Assembly: GCA_028284395.1 (NCBI GenBank)
Contig: JANQRV010000638.1
Span: forward strand, 1 to 33,724
From: Saprospiraceae bacterium
Lineage (GTDB): Bacteria; Bacteroidota; Bacteroidia; Chitinophagales; Saprospiraceae
Length of the DNA stretch: 33,724 bases
Direction: 5' to 3'
Under the pieces are notes generated by a model that had not been told where the DNA came from, ran no database searches, and saw only the letters and a program-made list of their open reading frames with translations. Both the position numbers and the translations under genes were made by a program. Numbering within the stretch: position 1 is the first letter of the stretch; every line of letters begins with the position of its first letter. Positions 7,909-16,514 of the stretch are shown piece after piece.

Positions 7909-8925
7909 TTATTGAACCAGATCATTCAGCTTTGCAAGCGCACTTCCGCTTTCGATAGATTCCTTCGCCTCCGCCATACAATCCCTGAGATCGGCGTCTG
8001 GCTTAAATCGCTGGATAGCAAGACCAGCATTCGCCATTACGACACTACTTTGGGCAGCACTACCTTTGCCACTTAATATATTGACGAGGATGCCCGCCGC
8101 CTCTTCTACGGTGGTGCCTCCATGAAGGGCTTCAGGTGCAACAGCAGACATTCCAATTTCAGTTGGTGTAATGGTTCCGTCGAAAGAGTTGGAGTTGATC
8201 TTAAAGGGGCTGGTCAGAGAAATCTCATCATAACCATCCGTGGAATGGATAACGGCATATTGGCTCCCCATATCTTCAAAAACCGCCTTGTAAAGTGGCA
8301 TCAATGAAGGAGAAAAAACACCAGTTAGTTGTTGCCGTGGGCGCGCTGGATTTAATAATGGTCCTAACATATTAAAGAAAGTTTTGACCTGCAACCCTTT
8401 ACGGATTGGACCAACTTCCTTCATAGCAGGATGAAATAGGGGGGCATGCATATAACAAAAATTAGCGGTATCGATATCCTTTCTCAATTTATCGTAATCG
8501 TTCGTAAACTGATATCCTAGATATTCCAGGACATTGGAAGAGCCACAGGGTGAGGACACGCCATAGTTTCCGTGCTTTGAGACTTTATATCCGGCACCAG
8601 CTACCACCAGCGATGAAACGGTAGAGATGTTAAAGGTGTTCTTACCATCTCCCCCGGTACCACATAAGTCAATGGTCTCAAGGTCAGAAAAATCGATGTA
8701 TACCGCCAGCTCAATCATTGCCTCTCGAAAACCGGCTAATTCCGGGCCGGTAATCGGCCGCATCTGAAAACAAGTGAGAAAAGCAGCGATTTGAAATTGG
8801 TTTACCTCACCTTTTCCAATTGAAGTGAGGATGGATTTAGACTCGGCTTTAGTCAACTCTTCATGGTGAAAAAGTCGATTCAAAGCCTCTTTAATATTTA
8901 CCTTGGTTAGTGGATCAGTAGCCAT
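7909..8925 (-). CDS. trpD: Anthranilate phosphoribosyltransferase
   Basis: 338 aa, the usual family length, cytoplasmic. It transfers phosphoribose from PRPP to anthranilate, the second step of tryptophan synthesis. Key motifs are present: PRPP loop CGTGGDG (residues 88-94), NIST (99-102), KHGNYG (117-122), the anthranilate-binding region HPAMKEVGPIRKGL with Arg175, TFFNMLGPLLNPARP, and metal-binding Asp233-Glu234 in DGYDEIS. It looks fully active. No other trp gene is present; it is instead the last gene of a minus-strand set behind kynureninase (34 bp apart), whose product from kynurenine is anthranilate, the substrate of this enzyme. Confidence 0.95.
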   Translation of the reverse strand: MATDPLTKVNIKEALNRLFHHEELTKAESKSILTSIGKGEVNQFQIAAFLTCFQMRPITGPELAGFREAMIELAVYIDFSDLETIDLCGTGGDGKNTFNISTVSSLVVAGAGYKVSKHGNYGVSSPCGSSNVLEYLGYQFTNDYDKLRKDIDTANFCYMHAPLFHPAMKEVGPIRKGLQVKTFFNMLGPLLNPARPRQQLTGVFSPSLMPLYKAVFEDMGSQYAVIHSTDGYDEISLTSPFKINSNSFDGTITPTEIGMSAVAPEALHGGTTVEEAAGILVNILSGKGSAAQSSVVMANAGLAIQRFKPDADLRDCMAEAKESIESGSALAKLNDLVQ

Positions 8926-8959
8926 GAATGCTGTAAGGTTGATAATACAATGATATTTT

Positions 8960-10219
8960 TTAGGTAATTGCTCCTCTGATTTTGTATTCCGGCTTATCCC
9001 AAGCCCTTGTTTCCATTACTTCGCGAATCGCCCTCACCACTTCAAAAATATCCTGATAACATTGATACATAGGAGTTATACCAAATCTAAGTACATTGGG
9101 AGGCCGGAAGTCGGAAATAATTTGCCGGGCTTTTATCGCTCGGTAGATGCCAAGTCCTTCATCATGTCCAAATGCGACGTGTCCTGCTCTTTCTTTATCA
9201 TTGAGCGGGCTGTAAAGTCGGAAGCCGTAATCGCCACATTCTTGTTCCATTAGCTCAATAAAAAGTCGACTTAATCGCACCGACTTTTTTCTCAATTCAC
9301 TCATCTTGGTCTTTTCAAATAAATCCACCCCTATTTCCAGTGCGGCCATCCCCAAAACCCCTGGAGTCCCACAACGAAATCGCTCGATTCCGGGTGCTGG
9401 TCGATAGTCCAAACTAAAAGCAAATGGATCCTGATGCCCCATCCAACCTGACAAAATAGGTTCGGCAGCAGATTGGTGGCGGTAAGCGGTAAAAATGAAA
9501 GCAGGAGCTCCGGGGCCTCCATTGAGAAATTTATATCCACAGCCAACCGCAAAATCTACCGCGGCGCCATTTAAATCGACTTCGATCGAACCAACACTAT
9601 GACTCAGGTCCCAAACCACTAAAACACCTTTTTCGTGAGCCTTCTTGGTAATAAGCTCCATGTTTTTGATCCGAGCGCTCTTAAAGTCCACCTGCGTTAA
9701 AGACAGGACTGCCACTTCATCACTTAATGCATTTAGGATCTGTTCTGGACGAACAACTTTGACTTTCAAGGAATCCCCGCAAAAGGATGCAAGTCCCTGC
9801 ATCATGTATAAATCTGTGGGGAAATTAGAATCGTCGGATAGAATAATTGGACGACCCTGATTTAATCGGACTGCCGCACTCAAAGCTTTAAAAAGATTCA
9901 CTGAAGTACTATCTGCCACCAGAACCTCTCCCTTCCCGGCACCAATTAACTTTGCAATCTTATTGCCGATGCGAACTGGTGCCTCAAACCACCCTGCATC
10001 TGCCCAGGATCTGATCAAACCTTGCCCCCATTCCTTTTCCATCACATTGCTGAGTCGCGCCATTGTCTTCCGAGGCAAGGCCCCCAGAGAGTTCCCATCC
10101 ATGTTGATCACCCCCTCGGCGAGGTAGAACTCCTTTCTCAGAAAGGCAAGATCATCCTGTTGATCTAATGCTTCGCAGTACTTTCTATCCACTTTACCCA
10201 TGGTTCTCTTGAATTTCAC
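8960..10219 (-). CDS. kynU: Kynureninase (PLP-dependent)
   Basis: 419 aa, fold-type I PLP enzyme. It cleaves kynurenine to anthranilate plus alanine, or 3-hydroxykynurenine to 3-hydroxyanthranilate. Visible signatures are INMDGNSLG near the N-terminus, VADSTSVNLFKALSAA, DDSNFPTDLYM, VVWDLSHSVGSIEVDL (PLP-binding Asp and the SHS/G motif), GCGYKFLNGGPG with the Schiff-base Lys230, and RFGITPMY near the C-terminus. The first start is GTG at 10219, overlapping the upstream stop (TAGTG); an ATG six codons later (10201) is a good alternative. It lies between an FMN reductase gene and trpD. No kynurenine-formamidase, tryptophan-dioxygenase or 3-hydroxyanthranilate-dioxygenase gene is in the window. 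Confidence 0.95.
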   Translation of the reverse strand: MKFKRTMGKVDRKYCEALDQQDDLAFLRKEFYLAEGVINMDGNSLGALPRKTMARLSNVMEKEWGQGLIRSWADAGWFEAPVRIGNKIAKLIGAGKGEVLVADSTSVNLFKALSAAVRLNQGRPIILSDDSNFPTDLYMMQGLASFCGDSLKVKVVRPEQILNALSDEVAVLSLTQVDFKSARIKNMELITKKAHEKGVLVVWDLSHSVGSIEVDLNGAAVDFAVGCGYKFLNGGPGAPAFIFTAYRHQSAAEPILSGWMGHQDPFAFSLDYRPAPGIERFRCGTPGVLGMAALEIGVDLFEKTKMSELRKKSVRLSRLFIELMEQECGDYGFRLYSPLNDKERAGHVAFGHDEGLGIYRAIKARQIISDFRPPNVLRFGITPMYQCYQDIFEVVRAIREVMETRAWDKPEYKIRGAIT

Positions 10220-10779
10220 TAATCCACAGTCAGGCTCATCGTTTCCAGCGCTGCTTCTAGCTTTCCTACGAGTTCTTTAATCTTCACTTGTTCTTCTTCA
10301 TCCCGAACCTTCATCTCGTCTGTATCGAAATTATCATGAAAATTACTGAGAGAATAACTGCCGACCCAATGTCCTCCCCAATAATGCAAAATCCGCTCGA
10401 GGATATCTAAGTTGCTGGCGCCACCATTCGACCCTGGAGATGTGCTGATCAAGGCCGTCGGCTTTTGCCCCAAGAACTTCATATTCAATCCAGAGAGCCA
10501 GTCGACCGTATTTTTAAGCACGGCAGTCACCAAGCCATTGTATTCAGGGGATGCAATGATGAAACCATGCGATTCCAGTATCTTTCCAAATAACAATTGA
10601 ATCTTTTCCGGAAAGCCTGATTCTTTCTTCAGGTCTGGGCTGAATACCGGCACTTCATAATCCCGCAAATCCACAATCTCCACCATAGCATTTTCAACCA
10701 ATCCCGCCGCAAAGACCAATAATTTCTTATTGATCGAATCAGAACTGTTACTCCCCGAAAGAGCTAATATTTTCTTCAT
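10219..10779 (-). CDS. NAD(P)H-dependent FMN reductase (flavodoxin-like fold)
   Basis: 186 aa. ALSGSNSSDSINKKL at the N-terminus is the FMN-phosphate loop of the NADPH-dependent FMN reductase family. SPEYNGLVTAVLKNTVDWLS is the second flavin-binding signature, and STSPGSNGGASNLDILERIL follows. Such enzymes reduce flavin, quinones or metal oxyanions in the cytoplasm; the physiological substrate cannot be read from sequence. It is the first gene of a three-gene minus-strand unit and its stop overlaps the kynU GTG start by one base, so the two are probably translationally coupled. Confidence 0.9.
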   Translation of the reverse strand: MKKILALSGSNSSDSINKKLLVFAAGLVENAMVEIVDLRDYEVPVFSPDLKKESGFPEKIQLLFGKILESHGFIIASPEYNGLVTAVLKNTVDWLSGLNMKFLGQKPTALISTSPGSNGGASNLDILERILHYWGGHWVGSYSLSNFHDNFDTDEMKVRDEEEQVKIKELVGKLEAALETMSLTVD

Positions 10780-10927
10780 AATATGGTTGCTTAACTTTCT
10801 AAAAGCCAGGTCGCCGGTAAAATGTTCACCAATGTGAATTGAATCTCCGCGTGCTTATCAATTTAGCTTCCCAATATCCGAAATAATTCCGTAAAGCGCT
10901 GTATTTTTACTGGTAAAGCATCAGCAC

Positions 10928-12553
10928 ATGAGCCTCATTTGTCCTGTTTGTGGATTAGAAAAAGAGCAACTGGTTAAATTATTTGCCCAAGATCTCGATC
11001 AACCCCTGGTGCAAGGGATCCATCAATATGAAAGTAGTTGGCAAATTGGCCAGGGTATCTGTACCAGTTGTACGGATAGGCTACAGACTCAACTTTATCG
11101 CAATCAGGCTTCGTGGCTCGACCGCTACATGTCGCTTATTGACTTTACAGTGCTTCCCCTCCCCTGGAAATTAAATGCCTCTACGCAATATACTGGCAAG
11201 GGAGTAACCATCTGTTTCATCGACAGTGGATTCTATCCTCACCCGGACTTGACGCAACCCGAAAATCGAATTTTAGCAGTAGTCGACCTGACTGACCCCC
11301 CGCTTACAGCGAAAACGTTCTATACGCCACAACCTGTGAGTTGGCATGGCACCATGACCAGCGTAGTTGGAGCGGGAAATGGTCAATCTACCGAAGGACT
11401 TTACAAAAGCTTGGCACCGGATGCAAAAGTGATCTTGTTAAAAGTTGCTGAAGAATCTGGAAGAATCACGGGAGATAGCATCGTAAAAGCTTTGGACTGG
11501 GCAATCTGGCACCGGGAACAATTCAACATCCAGATAATTAATTTATCCGTTACCGACGATTTTCCGCTTCCCCTCGAAGAAAGTGAAGTGGCACAAAGAT
11601 GCGAAGCCGCAGTTGCGAGCGGTATCAATGTAGTGGCTGCGGTAGGAAATAATCCCTATGCTAAAATTAAACCCCCTGCCAGTGCTCCAAGCGTAATTGC
11701 GGTAGGAGGCCTGAACGATCGCAATACCCTGGACCCCCTTGATAATGTACTTTATCACTCCACTTACGGTGAAACTTTAGACGAGTTTTTCAAGCCCGAG
11801 TTGATTGCTCCTGCCATTTGGCTACCTGCTCCCATTCTTCCTGGAACCGATGCATATTTGGAAGCTAAAATTTTGTTTGACCTTTTGGAAACTCCTGACG
11901 GACAGCTAAAAGATAAACTACAAAAGCAAATAAAGCTGACTCGTTTTGATCTCAACCTCCTTTACCGCAACGAAAATGAAATCAGACACATTGTTAAAGA
12001 TCGCATTCGCAATCAAAATTTTCTAAACCCTTATTTTAAGAGTGTTGACGGCACCTCCTTTGCCGCTCCGATTGTTTGTTCAATCATTGCGCAAATTCTG
12101 GAAGCCAATCCTTCTTTGCAGCCACTGGCGGTCCGAGAAATCCTCTTTACAACCGCCAGAAAATTGCAATATGAACCATCCCTCCGTCAGGGTTATGGTG
12201 TTATTCAGGCTCGCAGCGCCATCATTAGAGCCTCTGGAGAATATCACAGCGGACTGATCTCTTTCTCTCCATTTATCAACTATCTCGAGAAAACCGTTAG
12301 CTTCCAATACCATGGCCATAATGTAGGAAGCGTAAGTCTTGCAGGGTCATTCAACGGCTGGAATCCTACTTTAGCACCAATGCATCAGACCTCAGAAGGC
12401 ATTTGGCAAATCACCATTCCAATGCCTCCACCGGGGAATCACACTTATAAGTTTGTAACCGACGGAGTCAATTGGTTGACCGATCCTCGCAATCTGTATC
12501 GGGAACCGAACGAATACAATGATTTCAATAGTAGGTTTACCATCCTTTCGTAG
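10928..12553 (+). CDS. Subtilase (S8 peptidase) with N-terminal zinc ribbon and C-terminal CBM48/AMPK-type glycogen-binding domain
   Basis: 541 aa without a signal peptide, so probably cytoplasmic. Residues 1-60 hold two CxxC pairs (Cys5/Cys8 in CPVCG and Cys45/Cys48 in CTSC), a likely zinc ribbon. The S8 catalytic domain spans about 85-435: Asp99 in FIDSGFYP, His140 in SWHGTM, oxyanion Asn241 in AAVGNN and Ser377 in GTSFAAP, so the triad is complete. Residues about 455-541 form a CBM48/AMPK-beta-like domain (VSLAGSFNGWNP, HTYKFVTDGVNWLTDP), which in known proteins binds glycogen or other alpha-glucans. The combination is unusual and suggests a protease tethered to, or controlled by, a storage polysaccharide; that role is inference. 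The next gene is 313 bp downstream. Confidence 0.9.
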   Translation: MSLICPVCGLEKEQLVKLFAQDLDQPLVQGIHQYESSWQIGQGICTSCTDRLQTQLYRNQASWLDRYMSLIDFTVLPLPWKLNASTQYTGKGVTICFIDSGFYPHPDLTQPENRILAVVDLTDPPLTAKTFYTPQPVSWHGTMTSVVGAGNGQSTEGLYKSLAPDAKVILLKVAEESGRITGDSIVKALDWAIWHREQFNIQIINLSVTDDFPLPLEESEVAQRCEAAVASGINVVAAVGNNPYAKIKPPASAPSVIAVGGLNDRNTLDPLDNVLYHSTYGETLDEFFKPELIAPAIWLPAPILPGTDAYLEAKILFDLLETPDGQLKDKLQKQIKLTRFDLNLLYRNENEIRHIVKDRIRNQNFLNPYFKSVDGTSFAAPIVCSIIAQILEANPSLQPLAVREILFTTARKLQYEPSLRQGYGVIQARSAIIRASGEYHSGLISFSPFINYLEKTVSFQYHGHNVGSVSLAGSFNGWNPTLAPMHQTSEGIWQITIPMPPPGNHTYKFVTDGVNWLTDPRNLYREPNEYNDFNSRFTILS

Positions 12554-12866
12554 AACTTCCGGTCACTTAGACTCCTAATTCACAAATGCTGCACAAGACT
12601 TCTTAGCACCAAAATAAACCTTACAACTGCCGTTAACAAGGAAAAAAATTTACGGTAAACTTGTAACCTTCAAAAGATCCCGGCGTAGAAAATTATCAAG
12701 TATAAAATACTTCCCAACATTATTGAACGGATGGTATCCCACCGACACTAACTCCTCCCAAATCCACTGATCGTTACAAACACTGACCTCACCACTAATT
12801 AGATTCTGCAAAGGCTATCACTCCAACACACGTTTGTAATTGTTCCATTTTAAATCATCTTATAAC
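12554..12866. other. Intergenic region, 313 bp
   Basis: No convincing gene. It contains a perfect 6-bp inverted repeat AAGTAT-AAA-ATACTT (12698-12712) and, further upstream, a short palindrome TTTACGGTAAA (12649-12659) flanked by TTACAA and TTGTAA (12621-12626, 12661-12666). It probably carries the end of the subtilase transcript and the promoter of the small gene at 12867. No terminator with a T tract is obvious. Confidence 0.4.
12698..12712. repeat. Perfect inverted repeat, possible operator
   Basis: AAGTAT-AAA-ATACTT, six-base arms around three bases, 155 bp before the next start codon. It is too short and AT-rich to terminate transcription, so a protein-binding dyad is more likely; it could also be chance in AT-rich DNA. 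Confidence 0.35.
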
Positions 12867-13262
12867 ATGAATTCAATTATTACAAATTTCCAAGTTGGTG
12901 CAACCTCGGAGATAGCCCCTAGATTTGCTGATAAACTAAACGAAATGAGCCGGGAGGCTGGCTACGTCAAGGAGGAAAGTCGTTTTTTCATACGACTATT
13001 GAATCAATCTAAGTATTATTCGGAGCAAAATAAGAAAAAGGAAATAGAGTCTCTTGCCAAAAACTTCGATGCTTTTCTTTCTGATGACCAGAAGAACATG
13101 GAGCAATTGATTAAAGGAGAGCTAAAAACATCTACGCAGAAAGATGACCAATCCGTCATTGCCGTCAACCAAAAATGGCACTCTTTCACCAAAAAATTTA
13201 GAAAACTTAAAGGCAATGCTATGGCATTGTTAGGTGATTTCTTTGTAGTTAGATTCGAATAA
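12867..13262 (+). CDS. Small cytoplasmic protein of unknown function
   Basis: 131 aa from ATG 12867 (MNSIITNFQVGATSEI); the frame extends nine codons upstream to a TTG, but that is an unlikely start. There is no signal peptide or membrane segment. The sequence is charged and probably helical, with Lys/Glu-rich stretches (NKKKEIESLAKNFDAFL, KKFRKLKGNAMALLGDFF). I recognise no family or motif. It stands alone between two long intergenic regions. Confidence 0.55.
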   Translation: MNSIITNFQVGATSEIAPRFADKLNEMSREAGYVKEESRFFIRLLNQSKYYSEQNKKKEIESLAKNFDAFLSDDQKNMEQLIKGELKTSTQKDDQSVIAVNQKWHSFTKKFRKLKGNAMALLGDFFVVRFE

Positions 13263-13738
13263 TCGGTCGGCTACTTCACACCCACACTCTTTCCCACTCC
13301 CCCCAATTTTTCAATTTGAGGGCGCTTATCGTCATTAGAAGGCTTCATTAAAATCCATCGACGAGGCCCTCCAAAGACGGCATTCCCTCCATCGATCGCC
13401 CCAATTTTAAGTCAGTTTGACCTCTTCCTATTTCAGCAATTCTGATGGCGTTCTTCAGAAGGCTTCTTTCACAATGAAGACCAGGGGCTGTCTGAAAAAT
13501 ACGCTTCGGGTTGAAAAAATTCTTTTCGAGCCTGCTTTTCCGCGAAAAGCCAATCAATCAGAAATTTGTATGATCTACTTTTCACTTTGGGATGGAAGCC
13601 TTAGGCATTCATTCGTAACATTTTCACCATTTTTGGTATTCTATTCATGGTTTTCCAGGATGGCGTTTTTTAGTAATGTTTGTTAATATTGTAATCGTGA
13701 GACACTCTCACAATAAAAAGCGTTAAAAGCCACGGAAA
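13263..13738. other. Intergenic region, 476 bp, upstream of the split-kinase operon
   Basis: No gene I can support. The 10-mer AGAAGGCTTC occurs twice, 120 bp apart (13337-13346 and 13457-13466). A 69-codon reverse frame (13348-13557) shows no recognisable family. The final 60 bases are AT-rich and hold the dyad at 13697-13711, so the operon promoter is probably here. The middle part is more GC-rich than the flanks and could be a decayed gene or a dispersed repeat. Confidence 0.4.
13697..13711. promoter_or_regulatory. Dyad upstream of the LuxR-type response regulator, possible operator
   Basis: GTGAGA-CAC-TCTCAC is a perfect inverted repeat with 6-base arms, ending 27 bases before the ATG at 13739. 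NarL/FixJ-type regulators bind such dyads as dimers, so autoregulation is plausible. I noticed no second copy in the window. Confidence 0.45.
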
Positions 13739-14392
13739 ATGATCAACATTCTAATTGTAGACGACCATAAAGTTCTAATTGATGGTATCAAATCAATTCT
13801 GGCGGACCAAGAAGACATACAAGTCGTAGCAGAAGCACTCAATGGCCCCGAAACTTTGCGTCTACTTGAGCAAAAAGAGGTCGACGTTGTATTATTAGAC
13901 ATCAATTTACCGGGGCAGGATGGTATCGAGATCTGCAAAATAATTACCAAAAGCTATCCTTCAGTAAAAGTTCTTGCCCTTACAATGTTCAACGAAGGAA
14001 GCTTCATTCATGGCATGTTGAAAAGTGGCGCTAAAGGATACTTATTGAAAAACAGCGGGAAGGATGAGGTGATTGCCGCAATTCGGTCCGTGGATAAGGG
14101 CGAAAAGTATTTTAGTAAAGAAGTTTCCAACACTTTAATTGAAAGTATGATGCCAGGAAGAGAAAAGAAAACTTCCGGGTTCATACCTAAATTAACAAGA
14201 AGAGAAACGGAGATTTTAAAATTGATCGTTGAAGAACATACTACTGCTGAGATTGCTAAAAAGCTTTTTCTTGGTCTAAGCACCGTCGAAACGCATCGCA
14301 AAAATCTATTAAGCAAAGTTGGCGTACGCAATACAGCTGGTTTGGTACGAGTGGCCTTAGAGCACAAATTGCTGGATCATGGAGCATTATAA
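13739..14392 (+). CDS. NarL/FixJ (LuxR-type) response regulator
   Basis: 217 aa. The receiver domain is intact: acidic pair Asp8-Asp9, phospho-acceptor Asp54 (LLDINLPGQDG), Thr82 and Lys104 (GYLLKNSG). The C-terminal LuxR-type DNA-binding domain starts at LTRRETEILKLIVE and contains AEIAKKLFLGLSTVETHRKNLL. It should be phosphorylated by a HisKA_3-type kinase and then activate transcription. Its last 14 bases overlap the start of the first of two paralogous TPR kinases, so translation of regulator and kinase is probably coupled. A dyad lies just upstream. All functional residues are present, which matters because neither adjacent kinase looks complete on its own. Confidence 0.95.
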   Translation: MINILIVDDHKVLIDGIKSILADQEDIQVVAEALNGPETLRLLEQKEVDVVLLDINLPGQDGIEICKIITKSYPSVKVLALTMFNEGSFIHGMLKSGAKGYLLKNSGKDEVIAAIRSVDKGEKYFSKEVSNTLIESMMPGREKKTSGFIPKLTRRETEILKLIVEEHTTAEIAKKLFLGLSTVETHRKNLLSKVGVRNTAGLVRVALEHKLLDHGAL

Positions 14393-16514
14393 CTGGTTGT
14401 TCATATTCTTCATCCTATTAACCAGTTCTGTCTTTGGCCAAACTAATCCATCTGTATCTCCCCCCCAAATTGGTCTCCAGAGAAGCTTTTCTCAAAAAAT
14501 TGATGCATATGATCGTCTGAAAGCAAAAAAAAATTGGGCAGCAATGGTTCCTCTAGCGAAGGAGCTTGCGGAACTGGCTTTGCGGACCGGAGCCCCCAGC
14601 ATCGCCATGAAATATTGCGATGAATTCATTGCACTAGCGGCAAAAATAAGAGATGATCAAACCTTAAAGATAGCTCTGGAAGTGAAGTCTCGAATGCTGG
14701 CCCAAATGGAAAAGCCATTGGATCAGCTCAAAGTCAATCAACAGTTACTGGCGCTGAGCACTAAGTTAGAAGATTCGGAGTTAACATGTTTCATGCAGGT
14801 AAATCTGGGTGAAGTCCATCTGCAGTTGGAAAATGCAGACTCTGCTCTTCACTATTTTCGGCAGGCCGAGAAGAAAATAGACAACCTGCAACTGGAATCA
14901 AGGTTGAGGTTAAATAACAATTTAGGTCGATTGTACACAATCCTGGATTACCCAGCCAAGGCCGAGAATTATTTCCGTCAAAATATCTTGCAAACAGAAA
15001 TCCATCAGGACACCATTCGTCTTTTACAAAGCCTTGAACGACTTGGCGTTTTCCTTGAAAAGCAAAGCCGCCTAGAGGAAGCAGAAAGCAATATCCTAAC
15101 AGCCATCGAGCTCGCCAATTCTCATGACATGGAGCTTGCTGTTGCCGACCTTCAACTGAAACTGGGGAACATCAAGTTAGCTCAGAAGATGGAGGATCGG
15201 GCACTGGATTTATTTTCGAAAGCACTGGTTTTCTATCAAAAAAAGCATCAAGGCTTAAAAAGCATTACTACTCAAAAAGCCATCGGTGATGCACATTTGA
15301 GTCAGCGGAACTACTGGAACGCTCTGAAAAGCTATGATTTAGCTACTGAAAAATGGCGTGTTTCCTACCCATTTTCTCAAAAAGTGGAGCTGATAATTTC
15401 CGGAGCAATTTCCTTAGCTCATCTCAACAGAATTCCGGAAGCAATCGAAAAGATAGAGGGAATAAGATTAGAGTCAGAAAAGCGGGCAAGGCCCTTAGCA
15501 ATGGCAAAAATCTACAAACATCTTTATCTTTTGTACTCGAAAGAAAAAGCATATCGCAAAGGACTTTTTTATTATCAAAGGTGGAATTCGCTGAAAGACT
15601 CACTCTTCCATCAAGATCAAGCCGGTATTATTCGGGAAATGGAGAATAAATACCAATTCGAAAAGGCTGAAAGGCGTATTGTACAACTCCAGAAACAAGC
15701 CCGAGAAAAAAAGATGCAGCTCCAGCAACAGAGGATTTTCATTGCAATTCTATTTATGACTTCCGTACTTTGCTCAGGCATGGCTTATTCCTATTATCGG
15801 AACTGGGTAAAGAACCAAATCATTGTCAAGCAGAAAAAGGAAATTGGCCGGCAACAAATTGCTAAACTGGAAAAGGAAAAGCGTTTATTGTCGTTGAAAG
15901 CAATGATTGAGGGACAAGAACAGGAGGGAAAGCGCATTGCCCATGATCTTCACGATGGGCTGGGCGGCTTACTTTCGACAGTTAGGCTTCAATTTGACTC
16001 CATTGATGGAGCAAAGTTCTCGTTGCAACAACAAAAATTCTATTTTGAAGGCCGGACTTTGCTGAACCAGGCATGCTCGGAGGTTAGGAAGTTGGCACAC
16101 AATATGATGCCCAGTGCAATTGCGAAATTCGGTTTAATCCCAGCGATACGGGATCTTTGTACCAGGTTTGAAATTGACAGTGAGATAAAAGTCAATTTCC
16201 AAAGTATCAACTGGGCCAACGAACTTTCTGAAAATCGATCCATTGCCTTGTACAGAATAATACAAGAAACCTTAATAAAGGTAGTTGCCCCGGGTACCGC
16301 TTCGGAAGTGATTGTACAGTTAGCTCGACATGAAGGTATTATTCATCTGACAATCGAAGACAATGATTGCTCAAGTGATTCGATAGAGAAAGACTTTCTA
16401 CGCCGTAAGGAGTTCAAAAGAATCAAGACTAGGGTAGAATACCTAGGAGGCATTTTGGAAACGGAGATACTTCCGGGTCGGGGGAAAACTTTGATCCTGA
16501 CCTTTTCTGCCTAA
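14379..16514 (+). CDS. TPR sensor histidine kinase A: acceptor His present, ATP-binding motifs lost
   Basis: 711 aa. A signal peptide (FIFFILLTSSVFGQ) precedes several periplasmic TPR units (about 60-400), one membrane segment (about 453-473), a coiled coil and a HisKA_3 domain. The H-box KRIAHDLHDGLGGLL keeps the acceptor His525. The ATPase domain is broken at every key motif compared with the paralogue that follows. The N-box Asn is Lys634 (LIKVVAPGTA against LNNIAKHADA). G1 reads DNDCS (661-665) instead of DNGKG. The G2 GLG is missing, with EFKRIKTRV in place of EGLGIRSIRTRV. The frame is undamaged and conserved around these sites, so this is not a recent pseudogene. It should be unable to bind ATP normally and probably acts as the phosphate-accepting half of a heteromer with the next gene product. 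Confidence 0.9.
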   Translation: MEHYNWLFIFFILLTSSVFGQTNPSVSPPQIGLQRSFSQKIDAYDRLKAKKNWAAMVPLAKELAELALRTGAPSIAMKYCDEFIALAAKIRDDQTLKIALEVKSRMLAQMEKPLDQLKVNQQLLALSTKLEDSELTCFMQVNLGEVHLQLENADSALHYFRQAEKKIDNLQLESRLRLNNNLGRLYTILDYPAKAENYFRQNILQTEIHQDTIRLLQSLERLGVFLEKQSRLEEAESNILTAIELANSHDMELAVADLQLKLGNIKLAQKMEDRALDLFSKALVFYQKKHQGLKSITTQKAIGDAHLSQRNYWNALKSYDLATEKWRVSYPFSQKVELIISGAISLAHLNRIPEAIEKIEGIRLESEKRARPLAMAKIYKHLYLLYSKEKAYRKGLFYYQRWNSLKDSLFHQDQAGIIREMENKYQFEKAERRIVQLQKQAREKKMQLQQQRIFIAILFMTSVLCSGMAYSYYRNWVKNQIIVKQKKEIGRQQIAKLEKEKRLLSLKAMIEGQEQEGKRIAHDLHDGLGGLLSTVRLQFDSIDGAKFSLQQQKFYFEGRTLLNQACSEVRKLAHNMMPSAIAKFGLIPAIRDLCTRFEIDSEIKVNFQSINWANELSENRSIALYRIIQETLIKVVAPGTASEVIVQLARHEGIIHLTIEDNDCSSDSIEKDFLRRKEFKRIKTRVEYLGGILETEILPGRGKTLILTFSA

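Noticed and set aside
13348..13557. Reverse-strand 69-codon open frame as a gene
   Set aside because: No recognisable family, no ribosome-binding context and no neighbours in the same direction; kept only as part of the unexplained intergenic region.
13417..13686. Forward 89-codon open frame before the response regulator
   Set aside because: Low-complexity, Phe/Ser-rich translation of AT-rich DNA that overlaps the reverse frame; nothing supports coding.
14379..16514. Kinase A as a decaying pseudogene
   Set aside because: Its 711-codon frame is intact, the H-box and TPR/membrane parts are well kept, and the neighbour lacks exactly the function that this one retains.
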